Of a DNA stretch of 64,000 nucleotides, positions 53,617 to 64,000 are shown in pieces (within the stretch, counting starts at the first letter, position 1; every line of letters begins with the position of its first letter). The stretch comes from Pseudogymnoascus destructans (taxonomy: Eukaryota; Ascomycota; Leotiomycetes; Thelebolales; Thelebolaceae). The notes below the pieces were generated by a model. That model searched no databases, was not told the DNA's origin, and saw only the letters and a list, made by a program, of their open reading frames with translations. The stretch spans positions 1,302,001 to 1,366,000 of the forward strand of contig NW_020167523.1 in the NCBI RefSeq assembly GCF_001641265.1. The letters are read 5' to 3'. Made by a program: the position numbers and the translations under genes.

Positions 53617-53928
53617 GTAAGTGAATTTGTAGGTTTAGAATCCTCGTTACTAATGAGCCTTTAGCTGCCTATACTAGCCATACAAGGCTAACAGAGAAGT
53701 ATGTGCTAAATGTTATAGCTGTAAGTGTTCTGTATTTTTATCTTGTTTGTCTCATTTTTTAACAATGATTTAGGCTGTACTAGCAATGCACCAATGCCAC
53801 TCCCCTAGTTACAGCTGTAACATTTAGTAGTAGTGCTAGCATACACTTCTCCATTAGCCTTGTGTAGCTAGTATAGGTGGCTAAAGGCTCATTAGCAACG
53901 AGGATTCTAAACCTACAAATTCACTTAC
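53617..53928. repeat. imperfect foldback element, arms of about 110 bp
   Basis: The left arm starts GTAAGTGAATTTGTAGGTTT at 53617 and the right arm ends with its complement at 53928. Arms include AGAATCCTCGTT(A/G)CTAATGAG and the inner palindrome GTTACAGCTGTAAC. A partial third copy lies at about 53492-53530. It may be a MITE. No flanking duplication was established. Confidence 0.7.
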
Positions 53929-54807
53929 AAGTGTATAAATAGCTTGTAGCATCATCCTACATTTCTGCTTACTCTAATAATATATATGCTTGTTATAAAC
54001 AAGTTTTTTTACCAAACTTAACCTATGGAATAGCTTGGTTACACTTCTACATACGCTATAAATTGTCACGGTTCACCAAGGCATAGGGCGCCAGTTGGGT
54101 ATTATGAATTAAACTCAATCTAGAGAAGAAAGGAAAGAGAAGAGGAGCACTCGAGCAGTGGCTCGATCTATATACAGCTATGTTGTTGTGGTGTGAATTC
54201 TCTTTAGCGAGACCAGTTCTGAGAATTCACTCCACAACTGAAAACTTCGCTCCAACCCCGGAAAGCTCCCCACACCCCTGAACCCCCACTCGAGTTGCAA
54301 GGCGCACTTGATATCGTAACATAAATCATATGAAGTAAGAGCCCTTGTACTTGTAGAAACTTCACTAGCATAAGTCTAGAATCTATTAGTATACAATATC
54401 TCAATAGGAATGAGAGAACTTGCCTTCATCTTATTTAGGGCTCTTATATAGCATGAAACTGTCATTGATAATGAGGGATTTCCCTGCTAATTACTGAGTC
54501 AACTAGCTTTTTTATTAAATATATATAGAGGCATTATTATTAAATAACTTAATAAAATAATCTAGGTATAATTATATTAAAAATGTTGCTCCTATCAAGA
54601 GAGAAGAAGATGTCTTTAAATGCTGGTTTACAACGAGAAATTAACACTAGCCATACATCAATTGAATCATTTATTCTACCTAAAAATATAATTGATTCTA
54701 ATACAAGAACAATTACTAAGAAGCACTGACTTCTAGGCTAGGCTAATGCCTTTAACCTAGCTAAATATGAAGCTGAAAGGTATTATATTATTATATTTAC
54801 ATATATA
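53929..54807. other. AT-rich transposon debris, unidentified
   Basis: No gene. A TGTCACGGTTCACC segment at about 54066 resembles the start of a fungal LTR or its leader, but no partner end was found. AT-rich runs (54500-54600) suggest RIP. The 54204-54404 minus frame is unsupported. Confidence 0.4.
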
Positions 54808-56667
54808 ACGTACATGTATAGCGAAAGCGCCAAACAAGCGAAAGCGCCAAAATGATGCGGTGACCAAACCCCCCAACTAAATGTTAAATTCCTCAACAAC
54901 AAAACATGCCCCATAAAAACGATGAAAGCCAATTAGTGCTAGCTATCCAGGCTATGCAAAGCGACCCAAAGTTACGCCTTCGAGTTGCTGCTAGGATCTA
55001 TTCTGTGGACCACCGCAAGCTAGGTCGTCGTCTAGAAGGTGTACCTTCACGACGCGATATCCAAGCCAACTCACGGAAATTAACTAACCTAGAGGAGTCC
55101 GTCCTTGTTCAGTATATACTCGACCTAGCTGCCAAAGGGTTTCCTCCTCGGCTGTCTGTTGTTGAAGATATGGCAAGTCGACTACTTGCAACACGCGACG
55201 CGTCACGCGTTGGGTCGCGTTGGGCTTCAAACTTTGTTAAGCGGCGTGTAGAGCTCCAGACACGCTTTCAGCGCAAATACGACTACCAGAGGGCTAAGTG
55301 CGAAGATCCAGAAGTTATTAATGGCTGGTTTGAGCTTGTGCGTAACACAATTGCGAAATATGGTATCGATGAAGCAGATATCTACAACTTTGATGAGACT
55401 GGGTTTATGATGGGCGTTATCTCAACTGCTATGGTTGTAACAAGCTCAGACGGGCGGGCAAAAGCAAAGAAGGTACAGCCTGGTAATCGGGAATGGGTTA
55501 CAGTAATCCAAGGCGTTAGTTCTCAAGGTTGGGCAGTACCACCATTTATCATTGTTGCAGGCAAAAACCACCTTACATCTTGGTATGAGAATAGTGGATT
55601 TTCAAGCGATTGGGTGATTTCTGTTACTGAAAATGGCTGGACTACAAACGAGAGAGGCATGGATTGGATTCAGCACTTTGAGAAGCATACAAAGGCCCGG
55701 AGTGTTGGTGGTTATCGCTTGTTAGTCCTTGATGGTCATGAGAGCCACCACTCAGATGAGTTTGAGGAGTACTGCAAGGAACACAACATTATTACGCTTT
55801 GTATGCCTGCTCACTCTTCTCATCTACTCCAGCCACTTGATGTTGGCTGTTTCGGCCCGTTAAAGCAGGCCTATGGTCGGCAAATTGAAGATATGATGCA
55901 GGCTCATATTTCTCATATTACAAAGGATGACTTCTTTCCTGCCTTCCACGCTGCATTTAACACTACAATGACGGAAAGTAACATTCGAGGCGGGTTCCGA
56001 GGGGCAGGGCTTCTTCCATTTGACCCTGAGAGAGTGATATCTACACTTGATCTTAAGTTAAGGACACCAACGCCTCCAAGCTCCCGCCCAGGTACTGCTC
56101 AACCTTGGGTTTCTCAGACACCAAACAACCCAATTGAAGCTATGTCACAGTCTACATTTATTAAAACTCGGATTTCACGCCATCAAAATAGCTCTCCAAC
56201 CTCAATCTATGCAGCTGTTGACCAGTTTACAAAGGGTGCATCGCAAATAATGCATCAATTAGCACTGCTAAAGGGAGAGAACCAAAACCTACGACAGGCA
56301 AATGAAGTACTAAGCAAGCGCCGGAGAGCTAGGAAAACACGACTACAGCAAGGAGGATCACTTAGTCAACAAGGGGCGCAAGAGCTACAGGATGAGAGGG
56401 ATGTTGTGCAGCAGGTAGAGCAGGAAATAAGGGCAAGCCGTGGTCGGAAGCCAAGGGAAGAAACCCGTGCCCGTCGCTGTGGCAAGTGTGGTGAGACTGG
56501 GCACAATGCGCGCACGTGTCAGATTGTAATAGACACCTCTGAGGAAGAGGACTCCGAGTAGTTTCAATTGATTTCTAATGTTGTGGTAGATTTATCGCAA
56601 TGTTTGTCGTGAGGGTAGATAATTTTGGCGCTTTCGCTTGTTTGGCGCTTTCGCTATACATGTACGT
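54808..56667 (+). mobile_element. pogo-like DNA transposon 3 (1,860 bp, 46-bp perfect TIRs)
   Basis: Inverted ends at 54808-54853 and 56622-56667 are identical over about 46 bp, starting ACGTACATGTATAGCGAAAG and containing a doubled GCGAAAGCGCCAAA motif. TA duplications flank it (54806-54807 and 56668-56669). It carries one intact transposase. It has inserted into older AT-rich debris. Confidence 0.95.
54906..56561 (+). CDS. pogo-like transposase with C-terminal CCHC zinc knuckle, intact
   Basis: 551 residues from MPHKNDESQLVLAIQAMQSD. An N-terminal helix-turn-helix (LRLRVAARIYSVDHRKLGRR) and Tc5-like half (KGFPPRLSVVEDMASRLL; WASNFVKRR) are followed by the DDE domain with FDETGFMMG, LLVLDGHESHHSDEF and HSSHLLQPLDVGCFGPLK. 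A coiled coil (about 440-530) leads to a zinc knuckle CGKCGETGHNARTC (C-x2-C-x4-H-x4-C) near residue 530-543, followed by an acidic end. The knuckle is a fungal variant feature that may help bind nucleic acid. No stop or frameshift is present. Confidence 0.94.
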   Translation: MPHKNDESQLVLAIQAMQSDPKLRLRVAARIYSVDHRKLGRRLEGVPSRRDIQANSRKLTNLEESVLVQYILDLAAKGFPPRLSVVEDMASRLLATRDASRVGSRWASNFVKRRVELQTRFQRKYDYQRAKCEDPEVINGWFELVRNTIAKYGIDEADIYNFDETGFMMGVISTAMVVTSSDGRAKAKKVQPGNREWVTVIQGVSSQGWAVPPFIIVAGKNHLTSWYENSGFSSDWVISVTENGWTTNERGMDWIQHFEKHTKARSVGGYRLLVLDGHESHHSDEFEEYCKEHNIITLCMPAHSSHLLQPLDVGCFGPLKQAYGRQIEDMMQAHISHITKDDFFPAFHAAFNTTMTESNIRGGFRGAGLLPFDPERVISTLDLKLRTPTPPSSRPGTAQPWVSQTPNNPIEAMSQSTFIKTRISRHQNSSPTSIYAAVDQFTKGASQIMHQLALLKGENQNLRQANEVLSKRRRARKTRLQQGGSLSQQGAQELQDERDVVQQVEQEIRASRGRKPREETRARRCGKCGETGHNARTCQIVIDTSEEEDSE

Positions 56668-59325
56668 TATAGGTGCTAAAGGTATAATAGCAAGAAATAT
56701 TTCGTTCCTATTAAGGAATCCTACAAACTTGTTGTTCTAAATGAGCCAAAAAGGAAGAGGGACCTTGGCTACTCCACCTACTACTCAGTGTCAACCTTAT
56801 CAAAAAGGCTCACTACTAACGACAACGAGAATTATATAGAGCTTGATTTCTTTAATAAAGGAGAGCTTGTTCTTATTTCCTCAATTCCTATTCTACCATC
56901 AAAAACATATCAAGCATATAAGAAATTACCACAGCTTATCCTCGACTAGGATAAGGGAAAAACCCTTGTTATTAACGACTAAAGTATACCACTTAAGTAT
57001 TAGAAGATACTATATCTTCCAACTTACTAGAAGGTAATTAAGAATAACTAGTGTTAGTAGAGGGTAAGCTATTCTAACACACCTTATTACCTCGATTCTA
57101 ACGACTATATTAGTTTGTTTATTACTCATTTGTTGAGTGCTAGAGAGATTAGAAGGTGTTTTGGGAGAAGTATGGCAAGTTCTCGTCTGTAACAAGACTC
57201 TACAGTACTCTCTAGGAGGAGCGCACAGCAGCTGATAAAGCTGATGTAGATATAGCAAGGAAGGAGGTTGATTTTACAGCTACTTATATGCATCGTGGGG
57301 CATGAGGGAAAGGAGCAGACTTATGAAGGAGGATGTTGATATTGCTCGTTTATGGCGAGAAAATAACAATATGAGTGTACAGTGGTGGCATAGGTTCTGG
57401 TATATAGTAGGCCATAGGCTCTATAGAGCAATTTATACTCTAAAAACAGTGTTTACATGGTTTTATTTCAAAATCCTCGTTGGAAACGAGGAATCACTTG
57501 CGCATTGCGCAGGTGATTTTTTACTCGTTTGCCGAATTCAGTGTTGGATTATTCATCCTGGCAGGAGCTGTGGTGCGTTCAGCTAAGTCGGGGCAACAGG
57601 ACAAGTAAGTGCGTGCGTACCATGTGCAAGGTCGTAGAGTACAGTATGGTATATGTGCTCCCATATATGCACATATATTGAAGCTGAACAGAGATGGACA
57701 AAGATAAAGTTTATCAAGGAAACTGACTTCTGTTTGTGCTTGAAGTTCAGGGCCGCTTCAGGCATCCTCGTACCCGTAATCGATTGGCCGACGTCTGCCT
57801 TACAGGCAACAGTGGCCTTGTTAGCCGAGGCCGGGCTGTTTGGCGCTCACCCTTGCCTAAATTGGGACGATTGGGGAGCTGTTGTAACTTGTTCCAGCAG
57901 CAGTGGGCAGTTGGAGAAAGTACTTTGCTAATAGTGGTATGATACTTGCCGATAAGGACATGATTGTGCTGCGGAGATTGTACCTTCTCTCTAATCGTAA
58001 AGTAGCATCCCATCCCATCCCATCCCAACCTCCTCCCTTCCCTTTCCCCACACACAGCCTTCCCGCAGCCTCACTCCAACATCGCCAGTCCATTCAGCCT
58101 CCATACAATCTCCATTCAGCCTCCATACAACAGCCATACAACAGCCATACAACAGCCATACAACAGCATTTGTGCCAGAGAGAGATGAACTTTAAGATGA
58201 CTTCCTCGAAGCCTAAGAAGATTTCAAGAGGATTGGCAAAACAGCTCAAGAAAGACACTAGTCTATACTATCAAACGGCCACTAGATGAGGACTTGGAAT
58301 GTTAACACCTACACTGAATTCCAAAAGCTGTCACCTAGCAGCCAAGAGTACGCCTAGTCAATGTTGAAAGCCATTATAAAGGACTGCCTCATCGTCGGTC
58401 AAGCTTTTAATGCTACTATTGCAGAGCGAAATGATGCTATTCTACAGCTCTAAGAAGAAATTCAAGACAAGGATGAAAAAGCCTCATTCACCATCCGTCC
58501 ACCGTCCACCGTCCACAGTCCACCGTCCACCATCCACCCTCTTACCTCCCTCAACCGTCAAGACCCAAGACTCCAGCGTCAAGAGTTGCATCTCCCTCCC
58601 TCCTCCATCCTGCATCCTCCTAATGCACACTCTGACGACAAGGCAGCTACTAGTATAGCTTCATTGGCGTACGATTGCTGCAGTACCACTACTGCACTGT
58701 TACAACGCCATCACAACGCACCATACATACATTCCACATTCCAATACCGACCTAACTCCATATTTCTGCCTGTTCTCCCTCCCTGCTACCCTGCCACTCA
58801 CAGCTTCTTTTTAAGAGCCGAAGTCGCCCACGCCGAGTGACACTTCCTTTCACCCCGTCTTTCGGTGTACTCGTAGCTAAGACATATATCTCACCGTCTT
58901 CTTCTTCTTCGCTCTTCTCTCACTATACTCTCTCTGTGCCTTGTTTTACTCTCTGACCTCACCTGTCACCACCGCCTTTTTCGCCAACCACGACTAACGA
59001 CTTACGAAGCTCACTGAGACATTTATAATTCTATACAAGAGGTAAAAACCCTCTCTGCTGCCTTACTGCTCTCCTTTGCAACCACGGAAGACAGGTCGTC
59101 GACCAGCACATCCAACAAACGGGTTTCACAGGATTCCATCAGCTGGCCCATATGCCATCGTGTTCTGTAACATCTGGCTAACCATCTTAAATTGATAGGT
59201 CTGCCAAACTCCGAATCCGCAAACCAAGCATCGTGAGACGGTGTGTGTCCTTGATATACACTTCCAATCCACGACAAAGTGGACGCCCCCAACCACCTCG
59301 ACTCGACTCTGCTATAGGACAAGAG
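56668..59325. other. transposon debris, then promoter region with simple repeats
   Basis: 56.7-57.3 kb is AT-rich debris with no recognised domain. Near 57478-57520 there are two small palindromes (TCCTCGTTGGAAACGAGGA and a TCACTTGCGCATTGCGCAGG-type one). CATCC repeats at about 58008-58030, CATACAACAGC repeats at 58124-58166 and GTCCACC repeats at 58497-58535 follow. Pyrimidine-rich sequence near 58900 suggests the promoter of the downstream ATPase. Frames of 60-128 codons are unsupported. Confidence 0.5.
58124..58166. repeat. 11-bp tandem repeat (CATACAACAGC)
   Basis: Four consecutive copies of an 11-bp unit, preceded by a related CATACAATCTC variant. It is non-coding as far as can be seen. 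Confidence 0.85.
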
Positions 59326-62300
59326 ATGGATAACCAACCATTGGACAAGGAGGTCATGGCTCCCGGCGATAACACGCCGGTGACATCCGAGAGCAGCAGC
59401 CCTGCACAAAAGGAGACCAAGACAAGGCAGGGCTCGGCCGCTACCAGAAAGACTTCCAACTCCAAGAAGTCGAAGCTGAAGGCCAAGGACTGTGGCAAAT
59501 CGGCCAAGAAGTCAAAGTCGAAGAAGGCAAAGGAGGTCGACAGCAGCAGCGATGATTCTTCAGACGATTCAAGTGACAGCAGCGACGACGATTCGAGTGA
59601 TAGCTCATCGTCAAGCTCCTCCGACTCCTCCGACACAGAGACGGAAACCAAGAAGCAGAAGGCGAAGCGCAAGCTGAGGGAGAAGAAAAAGAGCAAGCAA
59701 AAGGCGAAGGACAAGAAGAAGGCTAAATCAAAGAAGAAGGCGCAAAAAGATGTGAGTTCTAAAAATCTGCACCATAATCGTGGAACCTACCACTTCACGA
59801 CGATTGTACCTCAGCAAATTACTAATTACATTGTAGGATTCCTCAGATTTCGATTCCGATAGTGACAGCAGCGAAGAAGCATCCGACAGCCTTGAAGAAG
59901 ACGTATCCGATGACTCGGATATAAATACCCAGCTATTGCAACTGCAACTTCTTCAACAGCAATTGGGACAGCCTATTCACCCGACCTATTACCCTCCTGC
60001 GGGTGGAAGGGGCCTAAATCGTGGCCTCCGAGGTGGCCGCGCCGCGCGTGGTTTGGCGGCCAGGATCCAGGCGCAGCAGAACGCCAAGCTTGGCCTGGAT
60101 GCATTGGGCCAGAAGCTGAAGAAAGACAAGAAGCAGGCGAAGTCGAAGAAGCGAGGCTCCAGGCTGGAGTTCAAGAGGGTGGACCAGTTGTGGGATAGCA
60201 CAATCCACAACTACAAGCTCACAGATACGGCTGAAGATGAGGAGTCTGCCGAGTACGACCAGTACTTGTTCAATGTCAGGCGAACTTTTGACTGGGAGGG
60301 AAAGTACAAGACCACCCTGATTGACATCAAGAGTAAGCTATTGAAGGAAGCCTTGAACGGCATCATGGATGGAGTGAAGGGAGTAAGCTTGGTTGAGGAG
60401 GCTCCGGCAATCGATCCGAACCTCCTCTTCCTTTACCTCGAGGACCTTCGTACGCTTATGAAAGACCTCAAGGGAAAGCGCAAAGGCGAAGTAAAGATGA
60501 AAAAGAAGGAGATCAAGAAGAATGATGAGAAGATCAAGCATCTCAAGGTCCTCCTGAAGTATCTGGACAAGGACTATGCGGAAACCAAAAAGACCCTCTA
60601 CCCGATGTTGGAATCCGGTCTTATCACCTTCGACTACCTCTGGGCTCTGTACAAGCCGAATACCCTTGCTTACACCACCACCTATGGGACGCTGGATGAG
60701 CCACGAGCCTTCAAGATCGAATATGCCGAGAAGGAATGCAGTTTCATGAAAGGGGAGTGGTACAGCATTGAGGGCAAGTATCTCGAGTATGACGGCAAGG
60801 CCTGGGGAATGGGCACGATGGACTGTGATGTCCCAGCATTCAAGGGTGCACGTAAGATCACTAGTCTTGCCTGCTATCCCCTCAGGTATCACAAGGACGA
60901 GGAGAAAGTGCGCAAGGAGCTTATTGAGCGCGGCAAGAAGTTCGTCTCGTTGCAGGGTGTCCATTACAAGAGTCACGAAGGCCTCGCGTATTACAAGAAG
61001 AAGCGACAGGTCATCAAGGTCAATATCAATGGCCGAATTATGATTGACCCGGCAATTCATCGACGCATTAACCCCAATTATCAGGTCAGCACTGTCAAGC
61101 CGGAGGACCCCAACGAACTTGAGGATTCTTCGGACGAAGGGGATTCGGACTGCGGATGCGAGTGCGACGACTCTGATGACGAGAACAAGAAAGCCGGGAT
61201 GGATGATGTCGATGAGCCGAAGATGAAGATCAAGGTTGTTATGGACGACAAGAAAAAGATCCATGTCGTCCAGGTTGCGGTGGATGCCGACGGCCAAGAA
61301 ATCAAGCCTGAGAACCTCGAGGCAGTAGCTGAGCAAGGCCAGGACTCCGAGGACAAGACGGACGGGAAGAAGCTCATCCCCGTCTTCACTGAGGAGGAAT
61401 ACCTCATCGCCTCGCCTGTTGTGCTCGGCTTTGCTTTCAGTGAGAAGTTGTGGCTCGAATTCACCGTCTCGGGCACCAAAGAGATTGCCTGGAACGACGG
61501 CGCATACGAGTCCCTCGTCCTCGAGAACAACGCCAAGGACATCGTCAAGGCTCTCGTTGAGTCCCACAAGTATCACCCGACTGAGAGCATCGACGACGTC
61601 ATCCAAGGAAAGGGTAAGGGCCTTGTGGCGGTGTTGCATGGCCCACCTGGAACAGGTAAAACCCTTACAGCTGAGGGTATCGCCGAGCTTCTCAAGTGCC
61701 CACTCTATATGGTCTCAGCTGGCGAGCTGGGTACTGACCCGCGCACCCTCGAGGCAGAACTTCAGAAGATCCTCGATATCAGCATGACGTGGGGCTGCGT
61801 GCTGCTGCTCGATGAGGCGGACGTTTTCCTCGAGAAGCGAACTATCCAGGATATCCATCGCAACGCGCTCGTGAGCATCTTCCTCCGCCTGCTCGAGTAC
61901 TTCCAGGGCATCCTTTTCCTGACCACCAACCGCGTCGAGGTATGTCTTCCCCAATCCCACCCCCACAAGCATTACAGGAACCCACTAACTTACTCCCCAG
62001 ACCTTCGACGACGCCTTCCAATCGCGTATTCACATCGCCCTCCGCTACAGCGAGCTTTCCACCAAAGCCAAAAAGGCCGTCTTCCAGATGTTCCTCGAGA
62101 AAGTGCGCGTCCTCGAAGGCACGGACACGCTGCCCTTCAGCGAGGCAGACTTCAACGACCTCGCCAAGCATAACCTCAACGGACGGCAGATCAAGAACAC
62201 GGTTCGCACAGCGCAGGCCCTCGCTGTGAACCAGAAGGAGCCGCTCAGCATGGTGCATATCCGCCGTGTGCTGGATGTTGCGCTCGCTTTTGAGAGGGAC

Positions 62301-62348
62301 CTCAAGGGGGGAACTGGGTATGAGGACGCGATGAGGAATTATTATTAG
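59326..62348 (+). CDS. AAA+ ATPase with DUF7025-like region and acidic Ser-rich N-terminus
   Basis: Exons 59326-59751, 59837-61939 and 62001-62348 (introns 85 and 61 bp) give 958 residues. Residues 1-175 are a Lys-rich then Ser/Asp-run region with repeated SSDDSSDDSSD. A middle domain (about 340-520) with GLITFDYLWALYKPNTLAYT and FKGARKITSLACYPLRYH matches what is called DUF7025 in fungal ATPases. The AAA+ core has Walker A HGPPGTGKT (about 743-751), Walker B LLLDEADVF (about 797-805), sensor 1 LTTNRVE, an arginine-finger candidate DDAFQSRIHIAL across the second splice, and the lid. It belongs to a large filamentous-fungal family of uncertain role. The ATG at 59326 is preferred; an in-frame ATG at 59233 exists. 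Confidence 0.88.
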
Positions 62349-63018
62349 AGCAGAGTGGGGGTTATATGACCTAAGTCTACTACTGGTGGTAGAGAAAGGG
62401 GCCAGGAGGAGGAAACAGGGAGATACACAGCGGTTTTTGCTTGTATACATTTTTTTCTTTCCTTTTTCCTCGTCCTTCCTGCATCTTGCGGTTCTTTCTC
62501 TGCTTTTTTGCGTCTTTTATGACAGGGTTGTTGTTTATGAGGGCTATGTATGAATGATATCATGAGACAGACGGACTGCGGGGTTAGAGGATAGATAGGG
62601 GCGCTGAGACGTTATATGGGAATTCTATGGAGTCGGGAAGATGGGGTAACTAGTACGAGCATGGATAGCGAGGTTGAGGGATGGGTGATAATTAGTAACG
62701 GCATAGTCTGGTTCTGGTATTATAGTCTAATCTCATCTCTCATATTTTATATTTCATGCCTTTCGTATTTACTAGGAATTTTTTACCAATACGGCTGCCA
62801 AAAGTGGGCAAGCAAGCTGAATGTGATCAAATTGCCAATAGAGATGGGTAGGGATTGTTAAAGGATCAGAGCTCGCAGGCTTTACTGAGTTCAAGAACTG
62901 AGGTATGGACAACATTGGCAACGTTGCCACCTCGATGTCTTGGCCCTTATTCAGTGGTGGTTTATCTAGCACATATTCCCCAAATATTATAAAAGTGGAA
63001 GCTGAGAGCCTATATACA
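62349..63018. other. intergenic, 3' side of the ATPase gene
   Basis: T-rich 3' UTR sequence near 62440-62520. An 81-codon frame at 62616-62861 is unsupported. Nothing else is recognised. Confidence 0.5.
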
Positions 63019-63657
63019 TACGGAGGTGTTGTTCAAAAGTTTTGTCGGTGGACCCGGCTAGGGCCCCCTGCGTAGGCTGGCTTGGCAATTCTGGCCGAAG
63101 TAGTTACCGATTCTCATACGACGCGATGACTCGGCTGAGAATGATGAATTCTGTAGAATAAAGAGTATAATAGCTACCTAATTGACTATATAAATCATTA
63201 CTAAATGCCTAGTACTCCGTGTGCATATCAAGTAGCAATTACGCTGCCATATAGGTAGGCATACTGTTAATGAGAGCATCAAGCTCTACGTGCCCAACTT
63301 GATTCCATGCGTCTGCAACAGCTACACAGAGCTGATCGTAGGACATGTGCTCTAGATAATTATCTTGTAGATAATTCTTCATAATATGCCATACCCGTTT
63401 AATCAGGTTTCAGGTTGGGATCTGGTAAGTATAGGGGCCATTTAATAGGGTAAATGCCACAGCTTCTTAACTCCTTAATCGTAGCAACCTGCTTGGTGAC
63501 TTAATGTAAGGCCTAGATACATACGTAGCCATGAATCAGAGGGATAGTATGAGCCATATAGGTCTTAGCTCTAATCTTCCTAAATTCCTTCTCCTAGAAG
63601 AGCATAGGACCCTTCCTAAGAGCACCTAAGAAAAAGCCCTAGAACATCCAACCTCTA
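63019..63657 (-). pseudogene. Tc1-like transposase C-terminal relic, split by transposon 4
   Basis: The plus-strand end TACGGAGGTGTTGTTCAAAA matches the one at 50334. On the minus strand, from 63657: RGWMF-stop-GFFLGAL, then after debris VWHIMKNYLQDNYLEHMSYD and LCVAVADAWNQVGHVELDAL, a Tc1 transposase C-terminus. Stops replace Trp. The 5' part must lie beyond the inserted element, outside the window. Confidence 0.8.
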
Positions 63658-64000
63658 ACGTGGTTTACCACCAAACGGAACATCGCACCAAATGAAACAC
63701 TTTCCGATAGCATCGCAACCTCAAACCCAATTACTCCACCACACCACAACAAAAAGATGCCTCAGAAAGCTAATGAAGGCTGAGTTTTACTAGCCATTCA
63801 AGCTACCAAATCACCCCACAAACTGTCCATCCGACGTGCTGCGCAGCTATATGAGGTCCCACATGTAACACTTACCCGTCGCATACACGGAAGCCAACCA
63901 CGAGCTGGTAGACGCGACAAACAACGTCCATTGACCCCAATTGAGGAAGAGGAGCTCATACGATACGTACTTGACCTAGATTCGCGAGGATTTCCACCTC
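63658..64000 (+). mobile_element. pogo-like DNA transposon 4, left end (runs off window)
   Basis: It starts ACGTGGTTTACCACC right after TA (63656-63657) inside the Tc1 relic. A transposase start follows at 63751: MPQKANEG, then TGA, then VLLAIQATKSPHKLSIRRAA, QLYEVPHVTLTRRIHGSQPR and EEEELIRYVLDLDSRGFPP, colinear with transposon 3. The TGA at codon 9 breaks this frame unless a later start is used. The right end is not visible. Confidence 0.8.

Noticed and set aside
58124..58166. Short tandem array considered as CRISPR-like
   Set aside because: Direct head-to-tail 11-bp units with no spacers, in a fungal genome.
57903..58289. 128-codon plus frame with a Lys-rich C-terminus
   Set aside because: It is mainly made of CATCC and CATACAACAGC simple repeats and lacks any domain.
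1..64000. A biosynthetic, toxin or defence gene cluster
   Set aside because: Genes are unrelated housekeeping functions or transposons; no synthase, transporter-regulator set or NLR-type gene was seen.

Overview
The window is nuclear DNA of a filamentous ascomycete (Pezizomycotina; a leotiomycete-like fungus is my guess, not shown by the sequence). The evidence is short 49-160 bp GT-AG introns with CTAAC/CTAAT branch sites, fungal versions of housekeeping proteins, intact and decayed pogo, Tc1, hAT and Ty3/gypsy elements, and in-frame stops that look like C-to-T / G-to-A conversions (repeat-induced point mutation, RIP) inside the dead copies.

Layout. 1-18.6 kb is a gene-rich block: an FHA-domain TOS4-like protein running off the left edge, a ribosomal-L1-domain nucleolar protein, the CTDK-I cyclin CTK2, a palmitoyl-protein thioesterase, the membrane protein POM33/TMEM33, a 928-aa mitochondrial-type protein with eight 37-residue repeats, and the ribosome quality-control ligase listerin. 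18.7-22.8 kb is a small accessory patch: a 497-bp non-autonomous hAT element, two BTB/POZ genes (the second fused in frame to a retrotransposon pol fragment) and an LTR scrap. 23.3-32.5 kb is again conserved: PEX7, a mitochondrial DEAD-box helicase (MSS116 type), RPB5, BFR1 and a small conserved fungal protein.

33.3-41.25 kb is a nested transposon cluster: a RIP-decayed pogo copy, a solo LTR, hAT remnants, and a broken host gene split by two pogo-like elements (one frameshifted, one apparently intact with 72-bp perfect inverted ends). 41.4-49.9 kb holds MTG2, NCL1/TRM4 and an F-box protein. 50.3-57.6 kb is a second transposon graveyard with another apparently intact pogo-like element. 59.3-62.3 kb carries an AAA+ ATPase with a DUF7025-like region, and the right edge shows a Tc1 relic into which the start of a fourth pogo-like element has inserted.

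How the genes relate: they are individually transcribed housekeeping genes (transcription: RPB5, CTK2; translation and RNA: listerin, NCL1, MTG2, MSS116, L1 protein, BFR1; organelles: PEX7, PPT1, POM33), not a pathway cluster. Several neighbours are divergent and share short intergenic regions (CTK2/PPT1, the repeat protein/LTN1, RPB5/BFR1). Transposons sit in a few AT-rich compartments between them. I found no rRNA, tRNA, CRISPR or secondary-metabolite cluster. The most unusual items are the repeat protein at 9.6-12.4 kb, the BTB-retrotransposon chimera, and the ladder of insertions in the 36.5-41.25 kb pseudogene.
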